Source of the DNA: Malurus cyaneus samueli
Lineage: Eukaryota; Chordata; Aves; Passeriformes; Maluridae
Assembly (NCBI GenBank): GCA_009741485.1
Contig: CM019230.1
Coordinates: 4,304,619 to 4,368,618, forward strand
Direction: 5' to 3'
Length of the DNA: 64,000 nucleotides
How positions within the stretch are numbered: the stretch's first letter is position 1; each line of letters opens with the position of its first letter. The notes under the pieces are model-generated. The model was given only the letters and a program-made list of their open reading frames with translations. It was not told the DNA's origin and made no database searches. Below, piece by piece: positions 36,993 to 49,260 of this stretch. The position numbers were made by a program, and so were the translations under genes.

Positions 36993-39268
36993 TTTATTCA
37001 GGAATAAAAATGAAAATTTGCTGTTTACAGTGTTGCACATATTGACAACTGCTCTTTACAAATCCTGTTCAAAGTTACCCTAGAACCATTTTCTCAATAT
37101 ACACACTTCAGCTTAATCAAAATAATTTTCACAAAACTATTTCACAGAAAAGAAGAGACAAGGGGAGATCAAGAGAAATAACCTAGGAAACAAGTATGCC
37201 AGCGTACAAAAATAGATTGGAACATTTGGAGATTGTAGGTATGAAAATGTATTCTCAACTGCAGAGAAAGTGAACTGGTGGATTATCTGAGGAGGGAAAT
37301 GCTCACCGGAGCAGCTGAAGAGATGCAGAAATCTATTTTGAGCATCTTCGGGCTGGGTATCACTGAGGGATGAACACAAAGTGCTGCCCTAAAGCATCCA
37401 AATGACTGCTACAGCTACAGCAAATAGCACAAGGAATTCAGAACATCCCATATCCTCTGTGGGTCACAAGTCTGTGCCATTCTGAGAGAAGGGATTTAAA
37501 TAAAAATAAAAATGCTTCTGGAGTGTCCAAGCCTGAAACTGAAGCACTGGCTCTGTCCCTTCAGCCTGGGCTCTCCAGGAGCACAAAGGAGGCTGCAGGA
37601 GCCACTGGAGCAAATCTGGCTAAAGAATTTGTTATTGCTAGGAGAAGGTTTCTTAGAAATGGAACTTGCTGTGGGTCTGCTGAGCAAGCTTTTCTCCCTA
37701 ATCCACACCACCTGTGTAGATTCACAGATAATTTGGGTCTGACCTAGTTAAAAGTACAAAACGAATTTTTCCTTTTTGCTTATTCAATATATCCTGACAT
37801 CTACTTCCTGCAAATCCTGCAAAGGCCTCTTTTGTGAGCTGCAGGAAGAACATTTGGTGATGTGCTCCCTCCAGCTCTCAGGCCAAGCGCAGGAGCTTGC
37901 TGGGCTGCTGTTCAGAGACCTGACTTGGATTTTGAAAAAAGGTGAATTATTTTGGTCCAAAAGGATCAACAGTTCCAGTGAGCCTGACCTGGCACAGCTC
38001 TGCAGTGCTGAGGACACAGAGCACAGTCGAGTCTGGTTTTGATATTCATTCCTCACAGGACGAGGACTCTTAACTCCAAAGCCACACCTGCTGGAGAAAA
38101 ACCTCAAAAAATGGGATTGCAGCCTGTGCCTTCCTCACCCTGCCACAATCCCCCTCTCCCTCCTGGCCTGAAACACAGAGACTGAGCTTTCCTTTGGATT
38201 TCCTGCTCCTGCAGGTTCAGGGCTGGCTCAGTCATCAGCAACACCCACCACTGTACACACAACACACACACAAAGAAATGCAGCACAGAACCATACATTT
38301 GACAAAGATCAGACATTGTGCTGCGAATAATGAGATTTAAAATATCCTGTGCTATTGAGGTACACAGAAACCTGTCCATTAACTCGCACCAGCACCCCCC
38401 ATCCTTTTCTTTATGCTCTTTAAAGCATCACCGGCGTGTACAAAATGATTTTGTTCTACTTAAAAGACCAGTTCTGAGGAGGTGACTGATTTCTGCTGAT
38501 CCTGGAGGTGGTTTCACAGGTTTCATTGTACTTGAAACTTCACAGCTTCCACTGAAGTATTTGATGTGTGTCTGTATCGGTTTAGCAGAGTACAAAAGTA
38601 GAATAATTTTCATTCTTGCCTCATATTGTTGTCAGAGTATGGTGTCCTCTACCAAAACTTTCTTTTTGCTTGACAACTTTTTACTTATCAAAGACACATT
38701 TTTCTAAAGCTCAACAACCAGTCTTAGTGTTTGTTTTAAAAGTCATCAGGGCTCCAATATTTGTAACAAACCACTAAATTTCTCCTAGCAAAACTTATTT
38801 GCAGATTTCTCCCATAAAAATAAGGATTTTCAGTTAAGTCACCTGTATTATAGTCAGGAGCATTGGTTTAAAAACTGCACCTCATTTTGCATCTCTCAGT
38901 CAACCATCAGCTGGAATCCACCACTGATGGTCCCATCTTACATCTCATGTTGCTCAAAACTGTGAAAATTTCCCTTCAGGCCAGGGAAATGATGGCTCCA
39001 AGGGGAAATCATGGAAAGATTGGGCCGGGCCCAAGGTGAGACTGATCCCTGCACACCAAAATGGGGCAGATCAAGGACTCCTGTGGCACCTGCATCCTTT
39101 GCAGCACCCATCAACAAACCCACCTGGAAACAGGCACAGCTTCCTCCAGCTCGACGGGGACAAATGTCACCAGGAACTACTGAATCTCACTAGAAAGGAG
39201 GTGGATTAAAACCAACTTCTCACTAAGGGACTAAAAGCAGACAAACTACTGTGTGTCCACAGCCAGGC
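36993..39268 (-). other. STXBP4: Candidate STXBP4 3' UTR
   Basis: This region follows the STXBP4 stop codon on the transcribed strand. Reading downstream, the first canonical AATAAA on the minus strand is at 36998-36993, about 2.3 kb past the stop, with an ATTAAA-like site shortly after. A UTR of this length is plausible for a vertebrate last exon. An earlier non-canonical polyadenylation signal or a further spliced exon cannot be excluded. ORFs in this stretch look non-coding. Confidence 0.4.
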
Positions 39269-39374
39269 TCAGCTCTTGGGCCCATCTCTGATGCCATCCT
39301 CCTCCTCGTCGGGGCACAGCAGGCTCAGCGCGCTCGTCACGGGGTGGATCCAGGATGTTGTCTGGGTCACGTGG
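39269..39374 (-). CDS. STXBP4: STXBP4 last coding exon (second half of WW domain, C-terminus)
   Basis: This is the terminal coding exon of syntaxin-binding protein 4 (Synip), a cytoplasmic PDZ, coiled-coil and WW-domain protein that binds syntaxin-4, modulates GLUT4 vesicle fusion and has been linked to p63 stability. The acceptor TTTTTAG precedes 39374. The first base completes an Asn codon split by the intron, then the frame reads HVTQTTSWIHPV, the second WW-domain strand with its second Trp and the Pro. The C-terminal tail follows as TSALSLLCPDEEEDG and IRDGPKS, ending in TGA at 39271-39269. The WW part is nearly identical to mammalian STXBP4. The tail is a few residues shorter and much more diverged but keeps an acidic patch and the terminal KS. 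The exon contains a local GC-rich patch. Confidence 0.95.
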
Positions 39375-39799
39375 CTAAAAACAAACAAGAAATGCTGTCA
39401 GCAACCCAAAAGAGGCTCAGCCATCCCAAAAACAGGAATTCCAGGTGGAATCTGGAGTTGTAATGGTCATTACGATGCTCTCAAACACAGAATTGTCTTT
39501 TTCTTGCTAACTGTGAGATTTATTGAAACAAGTGGAGCTTTCTGAGGGCCAGAACCTGGACTGGAGTTTCCATTTCCCAGTGGAAAAAAGAGAATGCTTT
39601 TGTATGAGACTCCTGATACACTGGTGGCATTTCTTGTTAATTACTGGAGCTGCAGACAATTAACAATGTAGGGTATTAACATGGTCTCACAGCAGTTACA
39701 GCCTGAGCGAGGCAGGGTGGTCAAGAGGAAGCTGAGGAAATGTGGGATCACATCACAGAAATACGCTCAGCTCTTTGCAAAATAAACTCTGGAAGAGTC

Positions 39800-39925
39800 C
39801 CAGGCCAGGCTGGGCAGGGCTTGGAGCAACCTGGTCCAGTGGAAAGTGTCCTTGCTCATGGCAGGGGGTGGAATGAGGGTTTATTTAAGGTTGTTTCCAC
39901 CCAAATCCTTTCAGGATCACTATTC
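39800..39925 (+). mobile_element. CR1 LINE 3' fragment, sense
   Basis: This is a short CR1 3' piece: GGCTTGGAGCAACCTGGTCC, AGTGGAAAGTGTCCTTGCTC and ATGGCAGGGGGTGGAATGAG follow the CR1 3' UTR order. It is diverged and truncated at both ends, within the STXBP4 last intron. Confidence 0.8.
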
Positions 39926-42900
39926 TAGCATCCTTCAGTAATTCCTCTTCTTGCAGAAAGAATAAATTAAAAAATGGTATTTTTTACACGTCTTCCAGCC
40001 CAAATTCTGGCTGTGTTCCCACAGCCTTTACACACACAATAAAAGGGCATCAGCGCTGATTTTTAAGGTTTAAACCCCACATCTGACATGCAGGCTAAGA
40101 GTTTCTGGAAAGCTTCTGTGTGAACAGAAAGAGCCTGAGCAGGGCTCAGCGAGGACAGAGCCAGGGTTTGGTGTCTGTGCTGAGAACACTGCACACCTTG
40201 TGAGTGGTGTGTGCATGTGAGCCATACTGTGTGTGGGCAACGCTCTGCCTCTTCTCCCTTCTGGAATAATGTGTTCTGGGGAAAGGAAATAGCTTCTTTT
40301 CTCTTGGAAAAAAAAAATTAAAAAAAAAATCTTGCTAATAAATTCGCAGCTTTTATAGTCAAGTCAGCGCAAAGATTAATTTTGTAATGTAAGTTCATGA
40401 CAAGAACAAGCTGAGAAATATTGGAGGTGTGATAAACAGCGGGAAGGACAAGCAGCTCTTCTCACATGTTCTAACAGTGTCCCTAAAGCCCAGCTCTGGA
40501 CTCACTTTCCAGGTGCTCTGGTTTTATTAAATTTGAAGTGCCATCAAGGAACTGCTGGAGATTTACCTTTCCAAGTGAGAACAGGTTTTGTCTTTCTGTC
40601 TGCAAGAACATTCTCCTGAATAACTGATCATGGAAACACATATATTAAATTAGGAATTGGAGTCAGTGTTCCTCTGCACTGAGGGATGGGTTTGGGATCA
40701 CTATTCCCATCAATAGGATCATCCTGTTCTCACTTTCCAGATAAGAGCCCTGAGCTCAGAGTCAGCTGGGTGTGATGGGGATGACACTGCTCACCACGGG
40801 GTAAATGGGATTTTAATGGAAATCCCAGAACAGAGCAGCTCTGAGCAGGTAACCAGGGAATTCAGAAACTCCTTCCATTGAAACAAAGCCTGAGCAAGAA
40901 CCACACAAGGAGAACAAAGTGTTGAACATAAAGGCCATACCCTGAGCTCTCATCCATTAAAAAAAATGAAAAAAAAAATCAATCCCCAAAGCTCCAGTTA
41001 TGCGTAAAACCAATTCAAAAGTGCTCTTGATGAGAGCAGCACTGGATGGACTCAGTTCCATCTTTTGTTACAAAAATGTGCCTTGCTGGGGTTGTAGGAT
41101 GAGTTTCACAGGAGTTAAAACAAAAGGATAAATGAAAAACATGTTTCTACAGAAAACACTGCAGCAGGCACTGGCCACTCTCAAGGACAGCAATTGTTTC
41201 ATTCTAAGAAAGCAAATGTACCATTTTTACCAGGAATAAAAGCAATTTGCCATACATTTGCAATGTTTACCTTCAGAAAGTCAGGTGACAGCCGACATGG
41301 AGAACATGAAAAGAGTTGTTTAACAATGTTTAATGAGAGACTTGTGAATAAAGTCTGTCTAAACAAGGACATTGTTCCCATTATTCCACAACACAGGGAA
41401 ATGTATGCATTCATATTTATATTATGAATATATTTACATTTGTAAACTTACTCAGAAAAATATCTTTGCTGCATATTTCTGCAATGTTTTCTATAATGTC
41501 AGGAAATGCCTCATTTCCCAAATAAAATATTCAGTCAATAAGGCTCAGCACTGGAGATGTGCTCTAAATTGAAGTGATTTGTTGGTATAACAGCACAGAA
41601 CTCCTTCCAATACCTGCAGAATTACGGGGGCTGAATGAACTGGATTCCATCCATTCCACCTCTGCCAGTGCAAGATTTATTGCCTGCAGCACTATTTTAA
41701 GTGTTTACATTGCCTACTTTTATCAAACCATTTCTGAGCAATCCACTGCTGAATTCAAATAAGAACAAAATCATTTTAAAATTTGTTTCTTTTCCCATTT
41801 GACTTCCTCATGCAGCATGCCTTGACCTGCTGTATCTGAATCCTCAGTTCCATTTTCTCCTGAGTGCGCAGTATCAACCCTGTGAAATGGGGGAAACTGC
41901 ACAGGAACAGGAGAGTTACACTTTGATGTATCCAACTAAAAAATTCTTTGTAAAGTGTTTTTTCTTCAGGAGATTTTCCTCCTACATGCCCCAGGGCCAG
42001 GAGGTAAAATACAGCACGCCCAACATCCCCCTACTGCTGGAGGAACTTCCATTTGCTCTCACACAAATTAAATGTAAAAAAAATCTCCAGCTTTTTAATA
42101 GTGCAGAATTGTGGCACTGAAATCTGGTTCCAGATCTCTGTGCTCAACAGCACAAGGTTGTTTCGTCACTGATAATGGTGCCTAAAGATTTTTAGTTTCT
42201 ATGTTTTCGTGTATTTGTATTCTTGTACTTCTCTAGTTCAGCACTAAAGCTGCTGTTCTCCCATCTTTAGACGAAACAATTCCTCTCTGAGCTGAATCCA
42301 AGGACACCTCGCTGCCTCAGAGCCCCAAAATATGGAAACAACAGAGAATTGGGGGGAGCAAGTTTGGGGTGGTTGACATCATCACCTGAAGGTGTCATTG
42401 GGGAATTGGGGCCCGATATGGTAATAAAACAGAACTGATAAAAGTTCTGACTCGGGGTCCAGTTTGGGTGTAGCTTCAGGAGGAGGTTTTTGTGTGTCCT
42501 CAGTGCACCCTTAGGCCTGGATTAAAGTTGTTTGTTCTCATTCTCTTAATTTGTCTGGCCTCTGTTTCAGATGAGCCTTGTTTTAGGCATCAATAAGAAA
42601 GAAAAGACCCATTTTTCACCCATTTTCAAAACCCAAGGGCCAAACTTTGCTTTGATGTCAGCCTGCTGCTGCAAACACTTCTGGTTTGAACCCAGCTCCT
42701 CTCAGCTTGCTCTAGACTTTATCCCACGGGCAATTCTCCTAAGACAGTTTGGTTTAAACCCAGTGCCAAAATCCTTCCTAGGAAAAGAGCTCTTATAAAT
42801 AAACATTAAGTCCAGATACCACGTCTCACATTGTAGACAGACACTCACAATGCACGCAGATTATTTAGGTAGAGAATAAATGTATAAACCCCGCTGCTAT

Positions 42901-45602
42901 TTATTTTTAGCTCTCCAAAAGTGCTGTGACTAAAGAGCTTTGACATAATCAGTCCGAGGAGATAATCCCCGATTTACTGGTTTGCAGAACATTCTTGTAT
43001 TAGAAATACATCCTCTCTGATTTGGGTGTTAGGGCGAGCAATAAAAAGTGAGAGGGAGCCCAAATCTACCTCTGGGTTTTGCTTTCTTGATGCAACTGGT
43101 TTGAATATTAAAGGGATGCCTGGAAAGCCAGCATGACAAAGTTTAAATGTGCAACGTTTTCCATTTGCAAGTGTTCCCGTTCAAAAGTCTAATTGAACAT
43201 TTTCAGAGCAATTAGCAACACTTAAAAGATTTTTAGGTTTTCAAACAAATCACTGTTATCGGAGGGCAGCCAAATTTATTGTTAGGAAACAGAAACATTT
43301 GATCTGGAAATATGTCAGTAGATTAGTCTGTCTTTTTAACATTAGCAAACTGCAGGACAAATTTCAGAGCCTGGGAAAACAAAACATGAGAACAGAGGGA
43401 TGTTTTGGCAAAGAATTAGCAGTGGATTATTTCAAATGCCATTATAATTACTCTCCTTATGGCTCTTCCTCCTTCACAAGGAAAATTATTTCTTTTAAAG
43501 CGACAACCTCAGACAATCTTGTAAGAAAATAATAACTCAAAGAAAAATTCAGTGAAAGATTAATGGAAAATATATCTGCACCTTTTCTTTTGGATTTTAA
43601 GCATTATCAAGACATGTTTTTCACCTTAAATTGTGCTCCCCAGCCAGAGCCAAACTCTGGAGCCTGAAAGGGAATTGTGAAGCCTTGCAGACAGCACAAG
43701 ATCCCAGTGCAGGATGCTGAGCTACAAACCCATCATGCAGCATTTTTGGAAGTTGGGATTTATCCCCTTTTGACATGGGATGACATTCAGAACACGTGGA
43801 TCAATGTTCCAGCTGCACCAGGGCTCCTGAGCTTTAACAGGAGCGATCTTGTGCAAGACCCCTTTGTTTGAGATCAGCTCAGGAGAGGAAATGCGGCCTC
43901 AAGCAATCAAACTCTCCTAATAATAGGGACCAAAAAGGATTTGGTTGCACCCGAACTCAAAAACAAATTCTGGCCTCTGTTCCTCTCTACCCAACCAAGT
44001 ATGGAAGATGAAACTCTGCTTGTGTAAAACAGCAAAACCCCGAGTTTTCCTCCTTAATGAGCATACTCCACAAACTAAATCCATGTAATCCATGGTAGTA
44101 ATTTTGCTAAACTTTTAATCTGCCCTTACTTTTTGATTTCCCAATCTTCACCAACCCTTTAACACAAAACAGTGCTCAGCTGAAGAGTGTTGATGCTTGC
44201 TGGAGCTGCTCCTGGGCTTTACAAAACCTCTGTAAAGCCCCCAGTGCTGCTGAGAGCCCAAACCAGGGGCACTGCACACTCTGAGAGCTTCACCCTTCAC
44301 AGCTTTCACTGCTGCTAGTGAAATGAGCACTAAAAATGCAGCAAACAGCATGCTGGATATGATACAAGGGGTTGAAGGGGACGTGCTCTACACAGAAATA
44401 AATTCCACCCTGTGCTTTGGTAGTTTTTAGATGCATCTCGCAGTGGGAAGGTTTGGAGCTCCTGCGGAAGGAGAAGGTGCCAGCTGCCAGAGGATCAGGA
44501 ATGCTGAGATTCCACATCCCCTCCTTGCTGCTGGCATGCAGCCCCTGGGCACTGCTGGCTTGCAGGCCAAGAAGGGCCAGAAGAACAGGAAAAGAAAGAA
44601 CAATGCCCCTGAATGAAGATCCTGAAACTTAATCCTTTGTGCTGAGCTCTGTGTCGCTCTGTGCTGGACTCCACAAGATCTGCTTGAATTATTGCCTTTG
44701 TCTTTTGTTTCCAGGCCTTTCTGTTCCTGTTCCCTTTGCTATGCAAGGATCCTTTTTCCCTTTCAAAACCGCTGTCCCAAATCTCACACCTTAGAGAAGG
44801 CTCTCAGCTCTTATTTGACTCATGCTGCTCTAAAACAACTCTCTTGAGCCATGGTTAATATTCCTTGTGCGTGTTTGGAAATGGTGCATAATTAGAAAAT
44901 ATCCCATCAAATAGAGATCCTGCACAAAATGGAGCTGTACCAGCACCTTGAGAAGCTTCACATCCTGGCAGGGAGAGGCAGAATCGCCTTCCCCATCAGA
45001 GCAGAGGCAATGGAGCACCTACAGGAGCTCCTGCAGGCAGCCCATGGGATGATGGCACCAGCTGACAGTCACAGCCAGGCTCCCTCCCATGGCTGTAGAA
45101 TTTAGGTAAATACAGCAGCATTTGGCAGGCAGGATGGTCAAAATGCTGGAAGTGGGCAAATTCTGCTGCCCTCAAACCTCCACCTGACACTGCTTCTAAA
45201 CCACTCTGTAATTCCATTAAATACAGCGTGGAGCTGCTGGTGCTGCACTCACACCTTTTAGGAATGCACTTCCAACGTGAATTATTTCTCAGCTTTTCAG
45301 AGCAGTGCTTTTAGCACTCTCCTGTTGCCCCTCATGGATTTAAACTTGGTGTTCATTTTTTGTTTCTTCAGCTCTTGGAGCCAGCCAAGGTGTGTCATGG
45401 CTGGAATCCCCTTTGGAAAGGCCAGTGGTCAAAAAGCAGATATTAAATATTATCAAGCAATGGAAAACTTGATATTTTGGAGAGCAAATGCTGGGAGGAT
45501 CTGCAAGGAATAGCTTAATCTGAGCAGTAACTAAAGCATTTTAATTTAGGGGGCAAGCAATTAGAGCAAAGCAAAACAACTGAGTGACATTACTGCAAGT
45601 AT

Positions 45603-45622
45603 AATCAATCAATCAATCAATC
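45603..45622 (+). repeat. (AATC)5 microsatellite
   Basis: Five perfect tandem AATC units lie in the STXBP4 last intron. Confidence 0.9.
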
Positions 45623-48600
45623 CTGAGAGCATCTAAGGATGACAGTTTCCAGACATGAATCCTAAAGGCAGTTTGGGAAGGGTTTCTGCACTGCTTTTAT
45701 CAAGATCACATTATCTGAACTGAAACATTATTTTTTTTTTCTTTTTCCTTTTTCTGTTAAAATCGGTTTAAGCCCATGCCCTCTTTTGGGACATTTCAAA
45801 AGGAACACAGAACATTTCCAGTACCCCAGGAGATGCTGGGCAGGTCCTGGAAGATGTCAGTGACCTTAATTTTACTGGCTGTAATAAGATCAAGAGCACT
45901 TGTCACCTCATGGAGCTGTGTCCTGTGGCAACAGAAATGTTTCTTGTATTTCCCTCAGGGATGGCAGATTTTGCTCGAGTATTAATTAAAGATTGAGGGA
46001 TATAAAGCGAAACCCCAGAAGACAGCCTTGCTATTTATTCCTTGATTAAACCGATTAAACCCTTGTCTGCTCAGAAAAATCTATGAGCCATTTCAGAGGG
46101 CAGTAATCAGCAGGAAGAAGATTTATCCAGCCAAACAGCGCGTGCTGCATCGTTAAAAACTGTCAACAACAAACAAATGCCCTGAACTAAAATCAAATCA
46201 GCAATAAGAGCAGCATCTGAGCCAAGGCTGGATCAGCCCTGAGGTTTGAGTGGCAGCTCAGGCACTTCTCAGCCTGCAGCAGCACCTGAATCTGCCTCCC
46301 CCAGCAGCAAAGCTCTGCTTTAGAGCACAGTCAGTGCCAGTCCTGGCTCTGGGTGAGCTGCACAAACTCTGCAAATGCACCAGAACACACTCAGAGCTGC
46401 TGGTTGAACCCTCTGACAAACAGTGACTTTGCTCCAGATGAAGAATATCCTGAAAAACCTCACTGTGTGCTTCCAACAGCCCTCCCATAACACAGAGAGC
46501 AAAATAATTTCATTTTCTTGTATTTTCTCACAGCAGAAACTTTAACAGCTGCCTTCTGCCACAGGACACAACCTGGATGGAGCATGCACTATCTGTGGAA
46601 GCTGAAAGAACGTTTCTCCATTTTGGTTCTTGATATTAAAAAACAAACAACCTCTCAGGGAAAAAAAAAAGATTGCCCAACCAAAAGCAGCTTAAGGTCT
46701 TAACATTCTTGTATTACAAGCTCATGTTATCATAAAATCCAATGCCAAGTTTCCTAGTTCTACATCTGAGATTATTTTCCTTATAGTCATGCAAAACGAT
46801 TCCAGCGAAAATCAGAGGAACTGAACTCCAAAAATCCAAAAGAAACATGTCAGGACTACCCAAATTCACACGGGTACACTTGAAAGTGTGTGAGCTGAGC
46901 TGATGGATGGGGTCAGCTTTGGATCCTTTACATTAGAGACCAGCAATTAGTGCTCAGCCAATTTAAATATTGCCACTTTTTGTGACTATATAACTACTCA
47001 TTCAGGAGAATTCAAGTGTGACAGGTAAAATGAAACATTTTCCAAAGTAATCTCTACTTATTTATTTTTTTGGTGACATGTAAAATGGGAAAGGCCCAAG
47101 TTTTAAGAGATCTAAAGTAACTGCAGCTTTCTCTGAACTCAGTGGAACCATCCCTGCATGCCTCAAATTACCCATTCCTACCCACAGAGCATCAGAGTTA
47201 AGATGGGGACACCTACAATGATGATTTGATCACTGCTAATTTTGGTGCAAGTGCTTTCCAGGGAGCTGGAGCAGAGCTGGCACTGGATGCAGTCCAGGGG
47301 AATTGCAATTCCATGCTGAAATCAGAATGGTGATCACGGGTTTGCTCAGCTTGCTGCTCTGAGCTGACTGAAAATGAAGGGGAACAGGCACAAGTTTACT
47401 CTGCATCGGGTCTGCTGTGATCCCAATTTTATTGATTTCTTCTAGGAAGGGCCACTGTGACCTGTGCTGAGATAACCTGCAGATAATCAGGATATTGTAA
47501 CACACCAGAGCATTCAGGAGTGAGCTGAACACACCTCAGTGTGCTGGGGCTTGGGCCTTTCCTTTATAAAGCAGCAGAAATGTGCAGAGCAAAGCAACAA
47601 ATTTGTTTTTTTCAAGTTACCACGCAGCAAAGTAAATCAGCTGTGATTTATTTTCCCTTTATGATGATACCTTTAACTCCAGTGCTGTAAAACACCAATG
47701 TTTACACTATGTAAGTTTTCCATCTATCACACACGCTCTGCTATTCTTAGCTCAGCTGTAAAATCATAAAGAGCTTCTGTGAATGCCCAGTTCTCAAGCA
47801 AGACCAAACAAAAGAGAATTTTATAGAATATCTAAGTACAATCTGCTTTCCAGGCAGAAACCTCATTTGCCAAGCATGATTTCAAAATCCACTAGAAAAC
47901 ATCGTGTGTAGTTTTTATTAATCTGTATTTTATAGGTTTTGAATTTAGGCTTCTACTTAACCTGCAGCAAATTCTCTGCCTTCCAATGGAGGCACCTTCT
48001 TTGTCACACTGAAGCACACAGGAAACTTCTGATTTTGAGATAAATTGCTGAAAGGTAACCCTAAATGAAACATTACTGTTTCCCCCTTTTATAAGATACA
48101 AAAAAATCCCAGGCCCTAACACATCTAAGGGAAAAAAAAATCCCAAAAGTTTTAAAATATTTGGGAACTGCTACTTGTCTTTCATGAAAATTTAAGAGAA
48201 ATATTCTTGAGGGAAATAGCTGTTAACGTGGAATATTTGGTATCTAGTCCTATTAAAATGCTTGAAAAAGAGTGTTTACAGGGGCCAAACCCACAGCTGG
48301 TCCTTCCAAACCCCATACATATGCAAGGAGTGGGTGGCAGTGGGAGGGAGAATAGCAAGGCCCTTCCTAATTTTAGGTGCCAGCCTCATGCTACAGAGCT
48401 GCCATATGTGAAAGGTGAACGCAGTGGGAGGGTGGAAGAGGAACTGGAATGGGTTTTCTGGGGAGAAACAAGCGTGTCCCAGCTATGGGGTTTTGTGCTG
48501 TTGCTGTGTGATTCCAAATTAGCAGGATGCAGGCATTAATTAGCAGATATGGTGCCTCATTGGGAGGGCAGCTCTGCACTGACTCTTTCTCCTGCTTGAA

Positions 48601-49084
48601 AATCAAACCCAGAAATTCCCAATTCACAAAATCAATTCAATGAACAGATACTGTTCTCACTGCTGGATTTTGGTGCTGGAGCATACAGCAAAAGTGAGAT
48701 TTTGTTCTAGTGGTGGTTACAACACATGGTGAACTCATTCAACACCTAAACTCTGGGAAAAACCAGCCACACGAAAACTTTAAAACGAGTTGAAGAACAA
48801 GATGGTCTTTCTCCTATTTACAGAACTTTTCCCATCCCAATGCCTCCCAGCTGACTGGGAAGTGCTCTCACACTCATCTGGGTGTAGGTGATACTTTATC
48901 AGGGCTCATTAGCCCCCTGTGTTCCTGGGATTTATGGATAAAATGCCCATTTGGGACAGGAATTTCTATTAATAAATCAGAAATTTAAAAAATGCCTTAA
49001 TCAATCATCTAATAAATGCAATTAATTAATGAACTTCTTTACCTTATTATGTAAGATCTCTTCAATACACTGGTCCTTCAAGCT

Positions 49085-49260
49085 CAAGACAGAAAAAGGG
49101 GGGAGGACCCACTGGAGGGTGACCAAGATGATGAGAGGGTGGGAGAACCTGGCCCATGAAGGAATGTTGAAGGAATTGGGTTTGTGCAGCCCCTCTCCTC
49201 ACAGAGATGTTGGGCACAGACAGGAAGCAATGGGCACAGACTGCTTCAGGGGATTAACAA
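49085..49260 (+). mobile_element. Probable CR1 LINE fragment, sense
   Basis: The order GTGACCAAGATGATGAGAGG, GTGGGAGAACCTGGCCCATG, GAAGGAATTGGGTTTGTGCA resembles the part of CR1 just before its 3' UTR. The copy is diverged, and the boundaries are approximate. Confidence 0.65.
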
